59,791 bases of DNA from Pseudodonghicola flavimaris. GTDB taxonomy: Bacteria > Pseudomonadota > Alphaproteobacteria > Rhodobacterales > Rhodobacteraceae. The notes under the pieces were generated by a model. The model worked only from the letters and a program-made list of their open reading frames with translations, was not told the DNA's origin and searched no databases. This document shows, in pieces, positions 34,438 through 42,486 of the stretch. The first letter of the stretch is position 1. Each line of letters starts with the position of its first letter. Made by a program: the position numbers and the translations under genes. Location of the stretch: the NCBI RefSeq assembly GCF_030164425.1, contig NZ_JASNJD010000028.1:1-59791 (forward strand), read 5' to 3'.

Positions 34438-36371
34438 GACTTTTCCTTTTGCAGGTCTGCGATGGGCTGAATGGTTTCCGGGTTGCTGATCGACGACAGA
34501 TCGCCTGGATCTTCACCGAGAAAGGCGGCGCGCACGACACGGCGCATGGTTTTCATGCTGCGGGTCTTGGGCAGCGCTTCGACAAAGTGGATCTCGCGCG
34601 GGCGGAAGGGTTTCGAGACGATCTCCCCGACACGATCCTTGAGCCGGTTCACGAGCTCCGCGTCCGGCGACACATTTGGTGCCGCCACGCAGACGCAGAC
34701 GACAGCCACGCCCTTGATGTCATCAGGTGCCGCGATGGCCGCGGCGTCCACCACCTCTCCGGTTTCGGTCAGGGCCGCCTCGATCTCGGGCGGGCCGATG
34801 CGTTTGCCGGCGATGTTCAGCGTGTCGTCCGACCGGCCCAGGATATACCATGTCCCGTCCGGATCGCAGCGCACCCAGTCGCCGTGCCGCCAGAGGCCGG
34901 GGAAGGTGGACCAGTAGGTGTCAAGGTAGCGATCGCGGTCCCCCCTGATGGCCGGGGTCAGACCCAGAGGCGGCTGGGTCACGACCAGTTCGCCGACCTC
35001 GCCCGGTGCGGCTTCGCTGCCGTCCTGGCGCAGAACCTTGGCCCCGACACCCAGGGCCTGGGCCGAAAATCCGCCGGGCTTGAGCTCGTGCAGCACGGTC
35101 GAGGTCAGGATCGCGCCAAAAAGCTCGGTCCCGCCCGAGATGTTCAGCGGCACGGCGCGGCGGCGACAGATATGATCGAGCTGCCAGAGCCAGGCATCCT
35201 CGGTCCAGGGCTCGCCGGTCGAGGCGACGATGCGCAGGGACGACAAGTCGTAGCCCGACAAAGATTCAGTATCCTGCGTCATGAACTGCCGTACCAGGGT
35301 CGGGGCCACGCCGAGATGCGTGACCTCCATCTCGGACGCAAGACGCAGCAGCCTGAAGGGATCGCCGGGCATTGATGGTGCGCCCTCGGCCAGCACCAGA
35401 GTCGAACCGGACAAGAGCACCGATAAAAGGGTGAGCGGTCCCATGACCCACCCCATGTCGGTCATCCAGAGGTGCCGGTCATCCCGTTTCATGTCGAGGC
35501 AAAGCAGGAAATCGGCCGTGGCCTTGGCCTGCACGCCCAAATGGGTATGCACGACACCCTTGGGCCGCCCGGTGGTGCCCGATGTATAGGCGATGAGAAA
35601 GGTGTCATCGGCACTGACGGGAACGGCGGCAAACTCCGGACTGGCGCGGCCCACTGTTTCGGTCCAGTCCAGATCGCGGGCCGGATCGGCCACCGCATCG
35701 CCAAACCGTCGCAGGCTGATCACGGTATGAACCGATGGTACGTCGGTCAAAGCTTGGGCAAGGGTCGCTTCCATCCAGACCGGCTTGCCTCGCCGGGGTG
35801 TGGCATCCGCCGTCAACACCGCCACGGCATCCGCGTCGTTCAGGCGCGATACGATGGCATGGGGCGCAAAACCGGAAAACAGCGGCACCGCAACCGCGCC
35901 CAGCCGGGCAATACCCAGAAGCGCGGCCTCGATTTCGGGGATCATCGGCATATAGATGCCCACCGCCTGACCGGGCCTTACACCGCGCGTGGCAAGGGCC
36001 GAGGCGACGCGGGAGGCTTCGGCGGTAAGGTCGGAATAGGTCCAGCGGCGGCGGCTTCCGTCTTCGCCGACCCAGTCGATTGCGACCTTGTCGCCCAAGC
36101 CATCGGCAATTCGGGCGTCAAGACAGGTTTCCGTCAGATTCAAAGTACTCCCGACGGCCCACCGGATCGATTCGGGCCCTTCGGAGATATCTCGCAACCG
36201 GCTGTAGGGCCGCGCGAACCGTATCCCGGCATGGTCAATGATCTGCCCCAAGAACCAGTCTGGGTCTTCATTCGAACGGCGGACGAGTTCCTCGTAACTG
36301 TCAATGCCGCAGCCCCTCAGAAATGCGGTCAGCGTGCTTGTCCGCTGGATGTCAGAGCCTGGCTGAAACAT
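34434..36371 (-). CDS. Acetyl-CoA synthetase-like acyl-CoA ligase
   Basis: A 645-residue ligase of the Acs/AacS length class with an N-terminal ACAS-like extension. Motifs are AYTSGTTGRPKGVVHTH, TDMGWVMGP, GGTELFG and LGRSDDTLNIAGKRIGP. The C-terminal catalytic Lys region, usually TRSGKIMRR, is TRSMKTMRR, so the Lys targeted by acetylation in Acs remains while the Gly before it is Met. The start at MFQPGSD follows AGAAAGGTTGCGA. It likely activates a short or branched acid, possibly a pathway product such as acetoacetate or acetate. A strong hairpin separates it from the BadH-like gene upstream. Confidence 0.87.
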   Translation of the reverse strand: MFQPGSDIQRTSTLTAFLRGCGIDSYEELVRRSNEDPDWFLGQIIDHAGIRFARPYSRLRDISEGPESIRWAVGSTLNLTETCLDARIADGLGDKVAIDWVGEDGSRRRWTYSDLTAEASRVASALATRGVRPGQAVGIYMPMIPEIEAALLGIARLGAVAVPLFSGFAPHAIVSRLNDADAVAVLTADATPRRGKPVWMEATLAQALTDVPSVHTVISLRRFGDAVADPARDLDWTETVGRASPEFAAVPVSADDTFLIAYTSGTTGRPKGVVHTHLGVQAKATADFLLCLDMKRDDRHLWMTDMGWVMGPLTLLSVLLSGSTLVLAEGAPSMPGDPFRLLRLASEMEVTHLGVAPTLVRQFMTQDTESLSGYDLSSLRIVASTGEPWTEDAWLWQLDHICRRRAVPLNISGGTELFGAILTSTVLHELKPGGFSAQALGVGAKVLRQDGSEAAPGEVGELVVTQPPLGLTPAIRGDRDRYLDTYWSTFPGLWRHGDWVRCDPDGTWYILGRSDDTLNIAGKRIGPPEIEAALTETGEVVDAAAIAAPDDIKGVAVVCVCVAAPNVSPDAELVNRLKDRVGEIVSKPFRPREIHFVEALPKTRSMKTMRRVVRAAFLGEDPGDLSSISNPETIQPIADLQKEKS

Positions 36372-36446
36372 TCGCAACCTTTCTAGAATGAAAAAGGGCC
36401 GCATATAAGGCGCGGCCAGTCGGGGAGGTAACTCTTGGCACGGTAT

Positions 36447-36478
36447 GGCAGCAGCGCCTTGAGTCCGGCGCTGCTGCC
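36447..36478. terminator. Strong hairpin between badH-like and acs-like genes
   Basis: A perfect 12-bp stem GGCAGCAGCGCC/GGCGCTGCTGCC with an eight-base loop lies just after the BadH-like stop. No T-run follows on the minus strand, so termination may be partial or Rho-aided, or the element may protect the 3' end. Confidence 0.6.
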
Positions 36479-36484
36479 AGCGTT

Positions 36485-37246
36485 TTAACCGTGCATGGAC
36501 AGGCCGCCCGAAACCGAAATCACCTGGCCGGTAATGAACCCTGCGTCGTCCGACGACAGGAAGCAGATGATGCCAGGGTAATCCGTCGGCTGCGCAAGAC
36601 GCTTCATCGGAATCGCCCGCTTGAGACCTTCGGCGATCTTTTGACCGGCCTCGCCCTCGGCAACCTGAGCGAACAGCGGCGTATCGGTCGGGCCGGGGGC
36701 GACCGCATTCAATTGAATACCTTTACGCGCCAGTTCGCGCGCTACGGTTTTGGTGAACGAGATGATGCCACCCTTGCAGGCCGAATACACGGCTTCGCCG
36801 GATGATCCGACGCGTCCGGCGTCGGACGCGATGTTGACCACACGGCCGCCGCCGTTCTTGACCATGCCCGGAAGCACCGCGTGATGCATATTCAGCGGAC
36901 CGTAAAGATTTATGTCGATGACCTTTTTCCAAAGGTCGGGATCGGTGTCGAGGAACGGTTTGATCACGTCCCAGCCCGCGTTGTTCACCAGCACATCAAT
37001 CGGTCCGCCGGATTCGAACTCGGCGACGGCCTTGTCGACCTGTGCGCGATCGGTGATATCCGCCTGAAATGCAGTCGCTTTTCCGCCGGATTCAGTGATT
37101 AGTTTGGCGGTTTCATCCGCTCCGGCTTTGTTCAGATCGAAAACGGCGACTTCGGCACCCTCCGCGCCGAACCGTTCGCAAACCGCTCGGCCAATGCCGC
37201 TCCCACCGCCGGTCACGACGACCCGTTTTCCACTCAACCCTCGCAT
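36485..37246 (-). CDS. BadH-like 2-hydroxycyclohexanecarboxyl-CoA dehydrogenase (SDR)
   Basis: A 253-residue SDR. The cofactor loop is TGGGSGIG, AVFDLN follows strand 2 (Asp, NAD-preferring), VNNAGWDVIKPF and MHHAVLPGMV are in the middle, SDAGRVGSSGEAVYSACKGG holds Ser, Tyr and Lys, and the C-terminus is ITGQVISVSGGLSMHG. These segments agree closely with my memory of BadH of Rhodopseudomonas, which oxidises 2-hydroxycyclohexanecarboxyl-CoA; generic FabG-like proteins lack the HHAVLPGM and SVSGGL combination. A GAGGAGGACCTCCAC site precedes the ATG. It is divergent from the tandem TetR gene with operator site C between. No obvious BadI ring hydrolase is in the window. Confidence 0.82.
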   Translation of the reverse strand: MRGLSGKRVVVTGGGSGIGRAVCERFGAEGAEVAVFDLNKAGADETAKLITESGGKATAFQADITDRAQVDKAVAEFESGGPIDVLVNNAGWDVIKPFLDTDPDLWKKVIDINLYGPLNMHHAVLPGMVKNGGGRVVNIASDAGRVGSSGEAVYSACKGGIISFTKTVARELARKGIQLNAVAPGPTDTPLFAQVAEGEAGQKIAEGLKRAIPMKRLAQPTDYPGIICFLSSDDAGFITGQVISVSGGLSMHG

Positions 37247-37284
37247 GTGGAGGTCCTCCTCTTCCGTTGCACCTTGAAAAGAGC

Positions 37285-37325
37285 TTGATTCGACACTCTC
37301 TCCGATGTAATCTAACAGTTGTTAG
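37285..37325 (+). promoter_or_regulatory. Promoter and palindromic operator (site C) of the tandem TetR gene
   Basis: Rightward, TTGATT and TAATCT are spaced by 17 bp. The perfect palindrome CTAACAGTTGTTAG (37312-37325) begins within the -10 box and covers the start region. A leftward TAGATT/TTGCAA pair overlaps the same site, so the BadH-like gene is probably controlled from it too. The site lies just upstream of the regulator that may bind it. Confidence 0.68.
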
Positions 37326-37335
37326 ATTAATTGCA

Positions 37336-38736
37336 ATGGACAGCCTCATCTACGACAAGTATCGACACTGGATGGCACGACAGATTGAAGATACCAGGAT
37401 AGTGAATGACGATCTAAGCAAGTCGGAGAGGACCCGCGAAGCCATACTCGCTGCGGCCGCGCGACTTTTTCGGTATGAAGGCTATCACGCAACGACTATG
37501 CGCGACATCGCGCAGGAAGCTGGCATTGAGGCCGGCAGCATTTATTATCATTTTCAATCCAAGGACCAGATTCTGAGCGAAGTTCTCGATCTTGGCGTCC
37601 GTCAACTATATCAGGCGGTCAGTGAAATTGTTCGGTCGGCACCGACAAGTTCGGAGGATTTTCGCAAGACTTTCGGACTGCTGATTGAAACACATCTGAC
37701 CTATCTCTTGACCGACAGCGACTTCACGTCAGCCAATATTCGGAACTATCCGATGTTGTCGGACGAAACACGCGCCCCGCATCGCGAATTGCGTGCATCA
37801 TATGCAGGGGCCTGGGGCAAATTCCTGAATGACGCCAAACGCGCCGGCCACCTTCGAAGCGACATATCCACTGCTGTGATCCGCCAGTTCATCCTGAGTG
37901 CCATGAACTGGACCGTAGAATGGTACGATGTCGACAAGTATCCGGTGCGCATCCTCGCGGAACGAATGAGTAAGCTGATACTTGACGGAATGTGTCCACA
38001 TCGCAAGGCGGGTACCGAAGGCTTGAAGCTGTGCCCCGCCACTCCCGCCAAAACCCCGGATCCCGACAGCAAGGCGGCTAAGACCCGTGCAGAAATTCTA
38101 AAGGCCGCAGCGCGCGTTCTGAGGGACAATGGCTACAAGGCGACCACGCTGAGAAAGATCGCGGAAGAAGCGGACATGAAAGCGGGCAGCGTCTATTACC
38201 ATTTCAACTCCAAAGAAGCGATCGTTGACGAAGTTCTAAACGCCGGACTGAGGGACTTGCTATCAGGTGTCGAAGCCGCCGTTCGGAAATTCGATGCCCC
38301 GTACGATCATCACGCCAAGATAGCGACTGCAATCTGGGCGCACCTGGATTTCCTCTTCAAGGCAAGTGAATTCACCTCGGCGAATATCAGAAGCTATGGA
38401 ATGCTCCCCAATCATTTCAGGGAGAGGCACAGGGGTATTCGCCATGAGTATGGAAAACTCTGGGATCGGATACTCCGTGAAGCTCAGGACGACGGTGCCA
38501 TACGGTCGGATATCAAGATCGGCCCCTTGCGCCAGGTGATGTTGGGTGCCTTAAACTGGACGGTGGAATGGTTCGACCCGAACAAGGCAGGAGTGGAAGG
38601 ATATCTATCACTGCCTGAATTCTCCAGCATGCTCATCTATCTGTTACTGGAAGGCATTTGTAACCGGGAAGCGGCCCCGTCCACAGGACAAGGTAGCCCT
38701 GAAAGCGGTTGCCCCGGTCAGACCAGAAGGAAGTGA
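37336..38736 (+). CDS. Tandem single-chain TetR: two complete TetR units in one polypeptide
   Basis: A 466-residue protein made of two full TetR-family repressors in a row. Unit 1 (about 30-222) has a helix-turn-helix with recognition helix AGSIYYHF (67-74), then DFTSANIR and NWTVEWYD in the ligand domain. Unit 2 (about 247-442) repeats it with AGSVYYHF, EFTSANIR and NWTVEWFD. A proline-rich linker joins them. Ordinary TetR proteins are about 200 residues and dimerise to bind one palindrome; this chain carries both DNA-reading heads. The start is uncertain: ATG here or 36 nt downstream, neither with a clear ribosome site. Its last 19 bp overlap the convergent thioesterase gene. The units resemble the TetR at 53233, suggesting duplication and fusion. 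Confidence 0.9.
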   Translation: MDSLIYDKYRHWMARQIEDTRIVNDDLSKSERTREAILAAAARLFRYEGYHATTMRDIAQEAGIEAGSIYYHFQSKDQILSEVLDLGVRQLYQAVSEIVRSAPTSSEDFRKTFGLLIETHLTYLLTDSDFTSANIRNYPMLSDETRAPHRELRASYAGAWGKFLNDAKRAGHLRSDISTAVIRQFILSAMNWTVEWYDVDKYPVRILAERMSKLILDGMCPHRKAGTEGLKLCPATPAKTPDPDSKAAKTRAEILKAAARVLRDNGYKATTLRKIAEEADMKAGSVYYHFNSKEAIVDEVLNAGLRDLLSGVEAAVRKFDAPYDHHAKIATAIWAHLDFLFKASEFTSANIRSYGMLPNHFRERHRGIRHEYGKLWDRILREAQDDGAIRSDIKIGPLRQVMLGALNWTVEWFDPNKAGVEGYLSLPEFSSMLIYLLLEGICNREAAPSTGQGSPESGCPGQTRRK

Positions 38737-39119
38737 TACAGCCCTTCGGCAACCGCCTTTTCCCGATCCGTCTGCCAGCTGAGCACGCTGACGCTTGCCA
38801 TCCGCTTGCCTTTGCGCGTGACGTTAGCGCGCGCAAAAAGCGGTCCCTTCACACCGGGTCTGAGGTAATCGACGGTCAGGTTGATCGGCTTGGCCGGAAC
38901 GTCGGCGAAATCGGGCTGTACCGCGATGGCGGCAGTGGCCTCCATAAAACTCGCGATTATGCCGCCATGGTAGTACTCCATGATCGGGTTACCGATATGG
39001 GGGTCATCAAAGGTCATCTCCGCCTCAGCATGGAGACTGTCTAGACTTCTGACCTCAAAGTTGAGAAATCGGAAGAACGGCACCCGGGAAACATTGGCAT
39101 TGACAGTTTGCACGTCCAT
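38718..39119 (-). CDS. PaaI-type hot-dog thioesterase family protein
   Basis: A 133-residue hot-dog protein. EYYHGGIIASFMEATAAI is the HGGxxxxxxE/D catalytic stretch, and INLTVDYLRPG is the following core strand typical of PaaI-like acyl-CoA thioesterases. Its ATG overlaps the stop of the sister thioesterase (TGATG). It is the last gene of the leftward operon behind operator site D and runs 19 bp into the 3' end of the tandem TetR gene. Confidence 0.85.
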   Translation of the reverse strand: MDVQTVNANVSRVPFFRFLNFEVRSLDSLHAEAEMTFDDPHIGNPIMEYYHGGIIASFMEATAAIAVQPDFADVPAKPINLTVDYLRPGVKGPLFARANVTRKGKRMASVSVLSWQTDREKAVAEGLYHFLLV

Positions 39120-39601
39120 CACGAGGTTTTTCCTTTTGTCATTGCGTCAAACAGGCTGGTTTCGCCGCGCGTCAATGCAAACGAGGCGGTTCCCCTGGCT
39201 ATTTCAGCATCCTCATGGCCCGCGAACCAGACGCTGCCGGAATTGAAGGCGATGTGGCGGGTCTTGCGAAAACAATGCGCTTGAACGATGACATCCGCGC
39301 GCGAACGGGCCGGGCGCAGGTAATCAACTCTGAGGTCAAGAGTGGCCATGGTACTGACGCCTTCGATGGCAACAAAGTTCGCCAGTCCAAAGACACTGTC
39401 CAGAAGTGCCGTCAGGATACCACCGTGGAGCAGCGATTGTTCCGCATCGACGCAAAAGTCCGGATTGAACGGCATCCGAACCCGAACACGTTCGGTCGAG
39501 ACCTCTTCGATCTCAAGCGCCATATGCGTTATCAGACCCTTGCCGCGCGCATTCCACATCTGCGCGATTTGCTCCATCTTCTTTTGGGTGATGTCTGACA
39601 T
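39119..39601 (-). CDS. PaaI-type hot-dog thioesterase family protein
   Basis: A 160-residue hot-dog protein with SLLHGGILTALLDSVFGL as the catalytic helix (HGG and Asp) and LDLRVDYLRPA as the following strand. It is paired with a second thioesterase in tandem; such pairs may form a hetero-oligomer. Located 12 nt after the crotonase gene, it probably releases CoA from an acyl-CoA that cannot be processed, or shapes an end product of this operon. Confidence 0.86.
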   Translation of the reverse strand: MSDITQKKMEQIAQMWNARGKGLITHMALEIEEVSTERVRVRMPFNPDFCVDAEQSLLHGGILTALLDSVFGLANFVAIEGVSTMATLDLRVDYLRPARSRADVIVQAHCFRKTRHIAFNSGSVWFAGHEDAEIARGTASFALTRGETSLFDAMTKGKTS

Positions 39602-39613
39602 GCGATCTTTCCT

Positions 39614-40417
39614 TTAACGCCCCGTGAAATTGGGTTTTCGTTTTTCGACGAACGCAGCAACCGCCTCGTGGTGGTCTTCGGTCTGATGCATGAGCGCCTG
39701 ATAGGCCGCCGCGGAATTCAGAAAATCCGGCAGGTCCATCCGTTCGGCATTGCGCATCAGACGCTTGGCGACCCGCACCGCGCGCGGCGGTTTCGCGGCG
39801 ATGACAGCGGCCCGTTCGCGGGCCCGTTCCATCAATTTTTCATGAGGCACAAGTTCAAGCACCATACCAAGCTCCAGCGCTTCCTTGGCCTCGACCATGC
39901 GCCCTGAGAAGGTCAGATCGGCGGCCTTCTGGTGGCCCAGACGACGCAACAGGAACCAGCTGCCCGCATCGCCCGGAATGATTCCGAGATTCAGAAACAC
40001 TTCGCCGAACCTTGCTTTTTCCGACGCGATGCGCATGTCGCACATCATGGTCAGGTCGCACCCCGCGCCCACCGCCGGGCCGTTGACTGCGGCGATGGTC
40101 GGAATATCCATGTTGTAGAGCGCAAGCGGCAGCCGCTGCACCCCATCAACATAGCTCTGCGCCGCCGCCAGCGGCTCCTTGCGGAACACGCTGTCGGGAT
40201 CGTTCATTTCCTTGATGTCGCCGCCGGCACAAAAGGCCGGGTCGGCGCCGGTCAGGATCATCACGCTGACCTGAGGATCGGCCTGCACCTTGGCGAAGGT
40301 CTCCAGAAGGGCAGCGATCATGTCGTTTCCGGTGACCGGGTTGCGCCGCTCGGGATCGTTCAGCGTAACCGTGGCGATCCTGCCGGAAATCTCCAGAAGG
40401 ACTGGGTGTTTACTCAT
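39614..40417 (-). CDS. Crotonase-fold protein lacking both hydratase Glu residues
   Basis: A 267-residue crotonase-family member. FCAGGDIKEMND and NGPAVGAGCDLTMMCD form the oxyanion hole, but Asp replaces the first hydratase Glu and FGEVFLNLGIIPGDAGSW has no Glu at the second site. It is therefore unlikely to be a plain enoyl-CoA hydratase; isomerase, hydrolase or decarboxylase activity is possible in this superfamily. The ATG at MSKHPVLL overlaps the end of the SDR gene by 8 nt; another ATG lies 9 nt upstream. Confidence 0.85.
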   Translation of the reverse strand: MSKHPVLLEISGRIATVTLNDPERRNPVTGNDMIAALLETFAKVQADPQVSVMILTGADPAFCAGGDIKEMNDPDSVFRKEPLAAAQSYVDGVQRLPLALYNMDIPTIAAVNGPAVGAGCDLTMMCDMRIASEKARFGEVFLNLGIIPGDAGSWFLLRRLGHQKAADLTFSGRMVEAKEALELGMVLELVPHEKLMERARERAAVIAAKPPRAVRVAKRLMRNAERMDLPDFLNSAAAYQALMHQTEDHHEAVAAFVEKRKPNFTGR

Positions 40418-41264
40418 TCTTGCCATCTCCCCGTTCGCGTTTCTCGAACATCGCGGGGTTGATCATGTCCCGCGCGTCATGACCCATATGCAAGGTCTCA
40501 CCGCCGTCTACATAAATGTCTTCTCCGGTGATGAAACCGCCAAGTTTCGAGGCCAGGAAAATGATCGTGCCTGCGATGTCCTCGGCCGCCCCCATCCGGT
40601 TTAGCACCGAGCGGTTCAGCTTTTTCCACTGTTCCGGCGGAATCGGATAGCGGCCAAGCGCATCGGTCTTGATCGTGCCCGGCGCGACACAGTTCAGCCG
40701 GATGCCGTACTCGCCCCATTCGGCGGCCAGCGTTTTCATCATGCCCGTTACACCGGCGCGGGCGGCGACGGTGTGTGTAAAGCCGGTAAGCGCGGTGCGC
40801 GCCGAGATGGCGGTGACAAACACAACCGATCCACCATTGTCGTACATGAAGTGATCCGCCGCTGCCCGGGTCATCTGCCAAGACCCGATCAGGTTGTTGC
40901 GGATCACGGCTTCGAAGCCCTTGTTGGTGATATCGCGGGCGGCCGCGATATACTGGCCGCCGGCATTGTTCACCAAAACATCCAACTGCCCATAGTGGTC
41001 CTTGATCCGCCCCATCGCAGCTTCGATACTGTCTTCGTCGCGGGTGTCTCCGGGCACGACAAAGGCCTCGCCCCCCGCCGCCCGGATCATTTCGGCGGTC
41101 TCTTCCAGCGGCTCTTCGCGGCGCGCGAACAGCGCAAGCCTGGCCCCGCAAGCGGCCATTTCGATCGCCGTCGCCCGGCCCATTCCAGATCCGGACCCCG
41201 TGACCAGGGCAACCTGGCCCGCCATGAGATCCGACGCGTAACGCCTTGATTTCGCTTCGCTCAT
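40410..41264 (-). CDS. SDR of 2,4-dienoyl-CoA reductase type with altered catalytic residues
   Basis: A 284-residue SDR. The cofactor loop is TGSGSGMGRA and ALFARR after strand 2 (Arg pair, NADPH-type). NNAGGQYIAAARDI and LAAEWGEYGIRLNCVAPG resemble peroxisomal 2,4-dienoyl-CoA reductases. At the active site it reads GFTHTVAARAGVTG, so the usual Tyr is absent, as in dienoyl-CoA reductases, and the catalytic Lys is Arg. AtuB/AtuG proteins of terpene-degrading pseudomonads belong to the same broad family. It lies between the isovaleryl-type dehydrogenases and the crotonase in one operon. Confidence 0.83.
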   Translation of the reverse strand: MSEAKSRRYASDLMAGQVALVTGSGSGMGRATAIEMAACGARLALFARREEPLEETAEMIRAAGGEAFVVPGDTRDEDSIEAAMGRIKDHYGQLDVLVNNAGGQYIAAARDITNKGFEAVIRNNLIGSWQMTRAAADHFMYDNGGSVVFVTAISARTALTGFTHTVAARAGVTGMMKTLAAEWGEYGIRLNCVAPGTIKTDALGRYPIPPEQWKKLNRSVLNRMGAAEDIAGTIIFLASKLGGFITGEDIYVDGGETLHMGHDARDMINPAMFEKRERGDGKNE

Positions 41265-41273
41265 GTTCCGCCC

Positions 41274-42473
41274 CTAATTCTTCAGCAATTCGCCAGAAAT
41301 GATGAGTTTGCGAACCTCCTGGGTGCCTGCGCCGACCTCAAGCACGCGACCGGTCCGGTACAGCCGGTTCACTTCTGTATCACGCATGTAACCCGAGCCG
41401 CCGTGAATCTGGACAGCTTTGTCCAGCACGAAGGATGTCGCCTCAGCGGCCTTGTAGATCGCCGCAGCGGTGAGCTTGTGGATTTCGCCGCGCCCGCCTT
41501 CGCCCTCTTCGAGGCCTTCACACATGGCAGCGGTGCGCAAGGACAGGCTCCGCGCGGCCTCGATCTGCGTATACATGTCGGCCAGCATCGCCTGAACCAT
41601 CTGAAAACTGGCGATCGGTTTGCCGAATTGCTGGCGTGTCTTGGCGTAGTCGATGGAAATATCCAGCGCCCGCTGCGCAATGCCCAGAGCGTTGAAACAG
41701 ACGATGGCACGTTCCAGATCAAGTCCGGACATGGTAACGGCAACCCCGCCATCCAGCTTGCCGACCATGTTTCTGGCCGGAACACGGCAATCTTCGAATA
41801 CCAGTTCGCCCGTCGGCGAGCCGCGGAATCCCATCTTGTTGAGCTTCTGCGCCACCTTGAAACCGGGCGTGTCGGTTTCCACGATAAAGGCGGAAATGCC
41901 CTTGGCCCCTTTTTCGGGCGATGTCTTGGCATAGACCAGCACCAGATCGGCAATCGGCCCATTGGTGATGTAGATCTTGGCGCCGTTCAGGATGTAGTCG
42001 TCGGCATCCTTTTTGGCCGTGGTCCGCATCGAGCCAAGCGCATCAGACCCCGCGCCGGGTTCGGTCAGACCCAGGGCGCCGATCAGCGTTCCGTTGCACA
42101 GACCTGGCAGGTATTTTCGGCGCAGATCGTCATTGGCGTTGCGATAGATGTTGTTGACGCACAAATTGTCATGCGCCACATGAGTCAGCCCAATCGCGGC
42201 AGAGGCCCGCGACAGCTGTTCGGTGATGATGCAGGCCGAGGTGAAATCCAAACCAGCGCCGCCGAATTCCGGCGGCACGTTCAGTCCCAGATAGCCCATT
42301 TCGCCCAGCTTGGGGAAAACCGAAGACGGCAGGTCATCAGTATCGTCCATTTCCGCATTCAGATGGTGGAATTCGGACATGAAGAACTTGCCGGCCTGAT
42401 CGGCCAGGGCCTGCTGTTCGTCCGTCATGAAATGTGTTGGCAGAGCGGTGTCGTTGCGCAGTTGCTTGTTCAT
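41274..42473 (-). CDS. Isovaleryl-CoA dehydrogenase-type acyl-CoA dehydrogenase
   Basis: A 399-residue acyl-CoA dehydrogenase. The FAD loop LTEPGAGSDALGSM and the substrate segment GFRGSPTGELVFEDC are strongly of the isovaleryl-CoA dehydrogenase type. The base Glu is in helix G, MSGLDLERAIV (Glu254), and the C-terminal position has Ala (EVGAGTQEVRKL), exactly the arrangement known for IVD. The start ATG follows GAGGGGGACGAGAC; a 48-residue upstream extension is rejected as it overlaps the neighbour. It is a tandem paralogue of the next gene. In atu/liu terms it would desaturate isovaleryl-, citronellyl- or a similar 3-methyl-branched acyl-CoA. Confidence 0.9.
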   Translation of the reverse strand: MNKQLRNDTALPTHFMTDEQQALADQAGKFFMSEFHHLNAEMDDTDDLPSSVFPKLGEMGYLGLNVPPEFGGAGLDFTSACIITEQLSRASAAIGLTHVAHDNLCVNNIYRNANDDLRRKYLPGLCNGTLIGALGLTEPGAGSDALGSMRTTAKKDADDYILNGAKIYITNGPIADLVLVYAKTSPEKGAKGISAFIVETDTPGFKVAQKLNKMGFRGSPTGELVFEDCRVPARNMVGKLDGGVAVTMSGLDLERAIVCFNALGIAQRALDISIDYAKTRQQFGKPIASFQMVQAMLADMYTQIEAARSLSLRTAAMCEGLEEGEGGRGEIHKLTAAAIYKAAEATSFVLDKAVQIHGGSGYMRDTEVNRLYRTGRVLEVGAGTQEVRKLIISGELLKN

Positions 42474-42486
42474 TGTCTCGTCCCCC

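Noticed and set aside
37267-37335. An upstream start for the tandem TetR that adds 23 residues
   Set aside because: It would place the start codon inside the predicted promoter and translate through the -10 box and operator, and the extra residues match nothing in TetR proteins.
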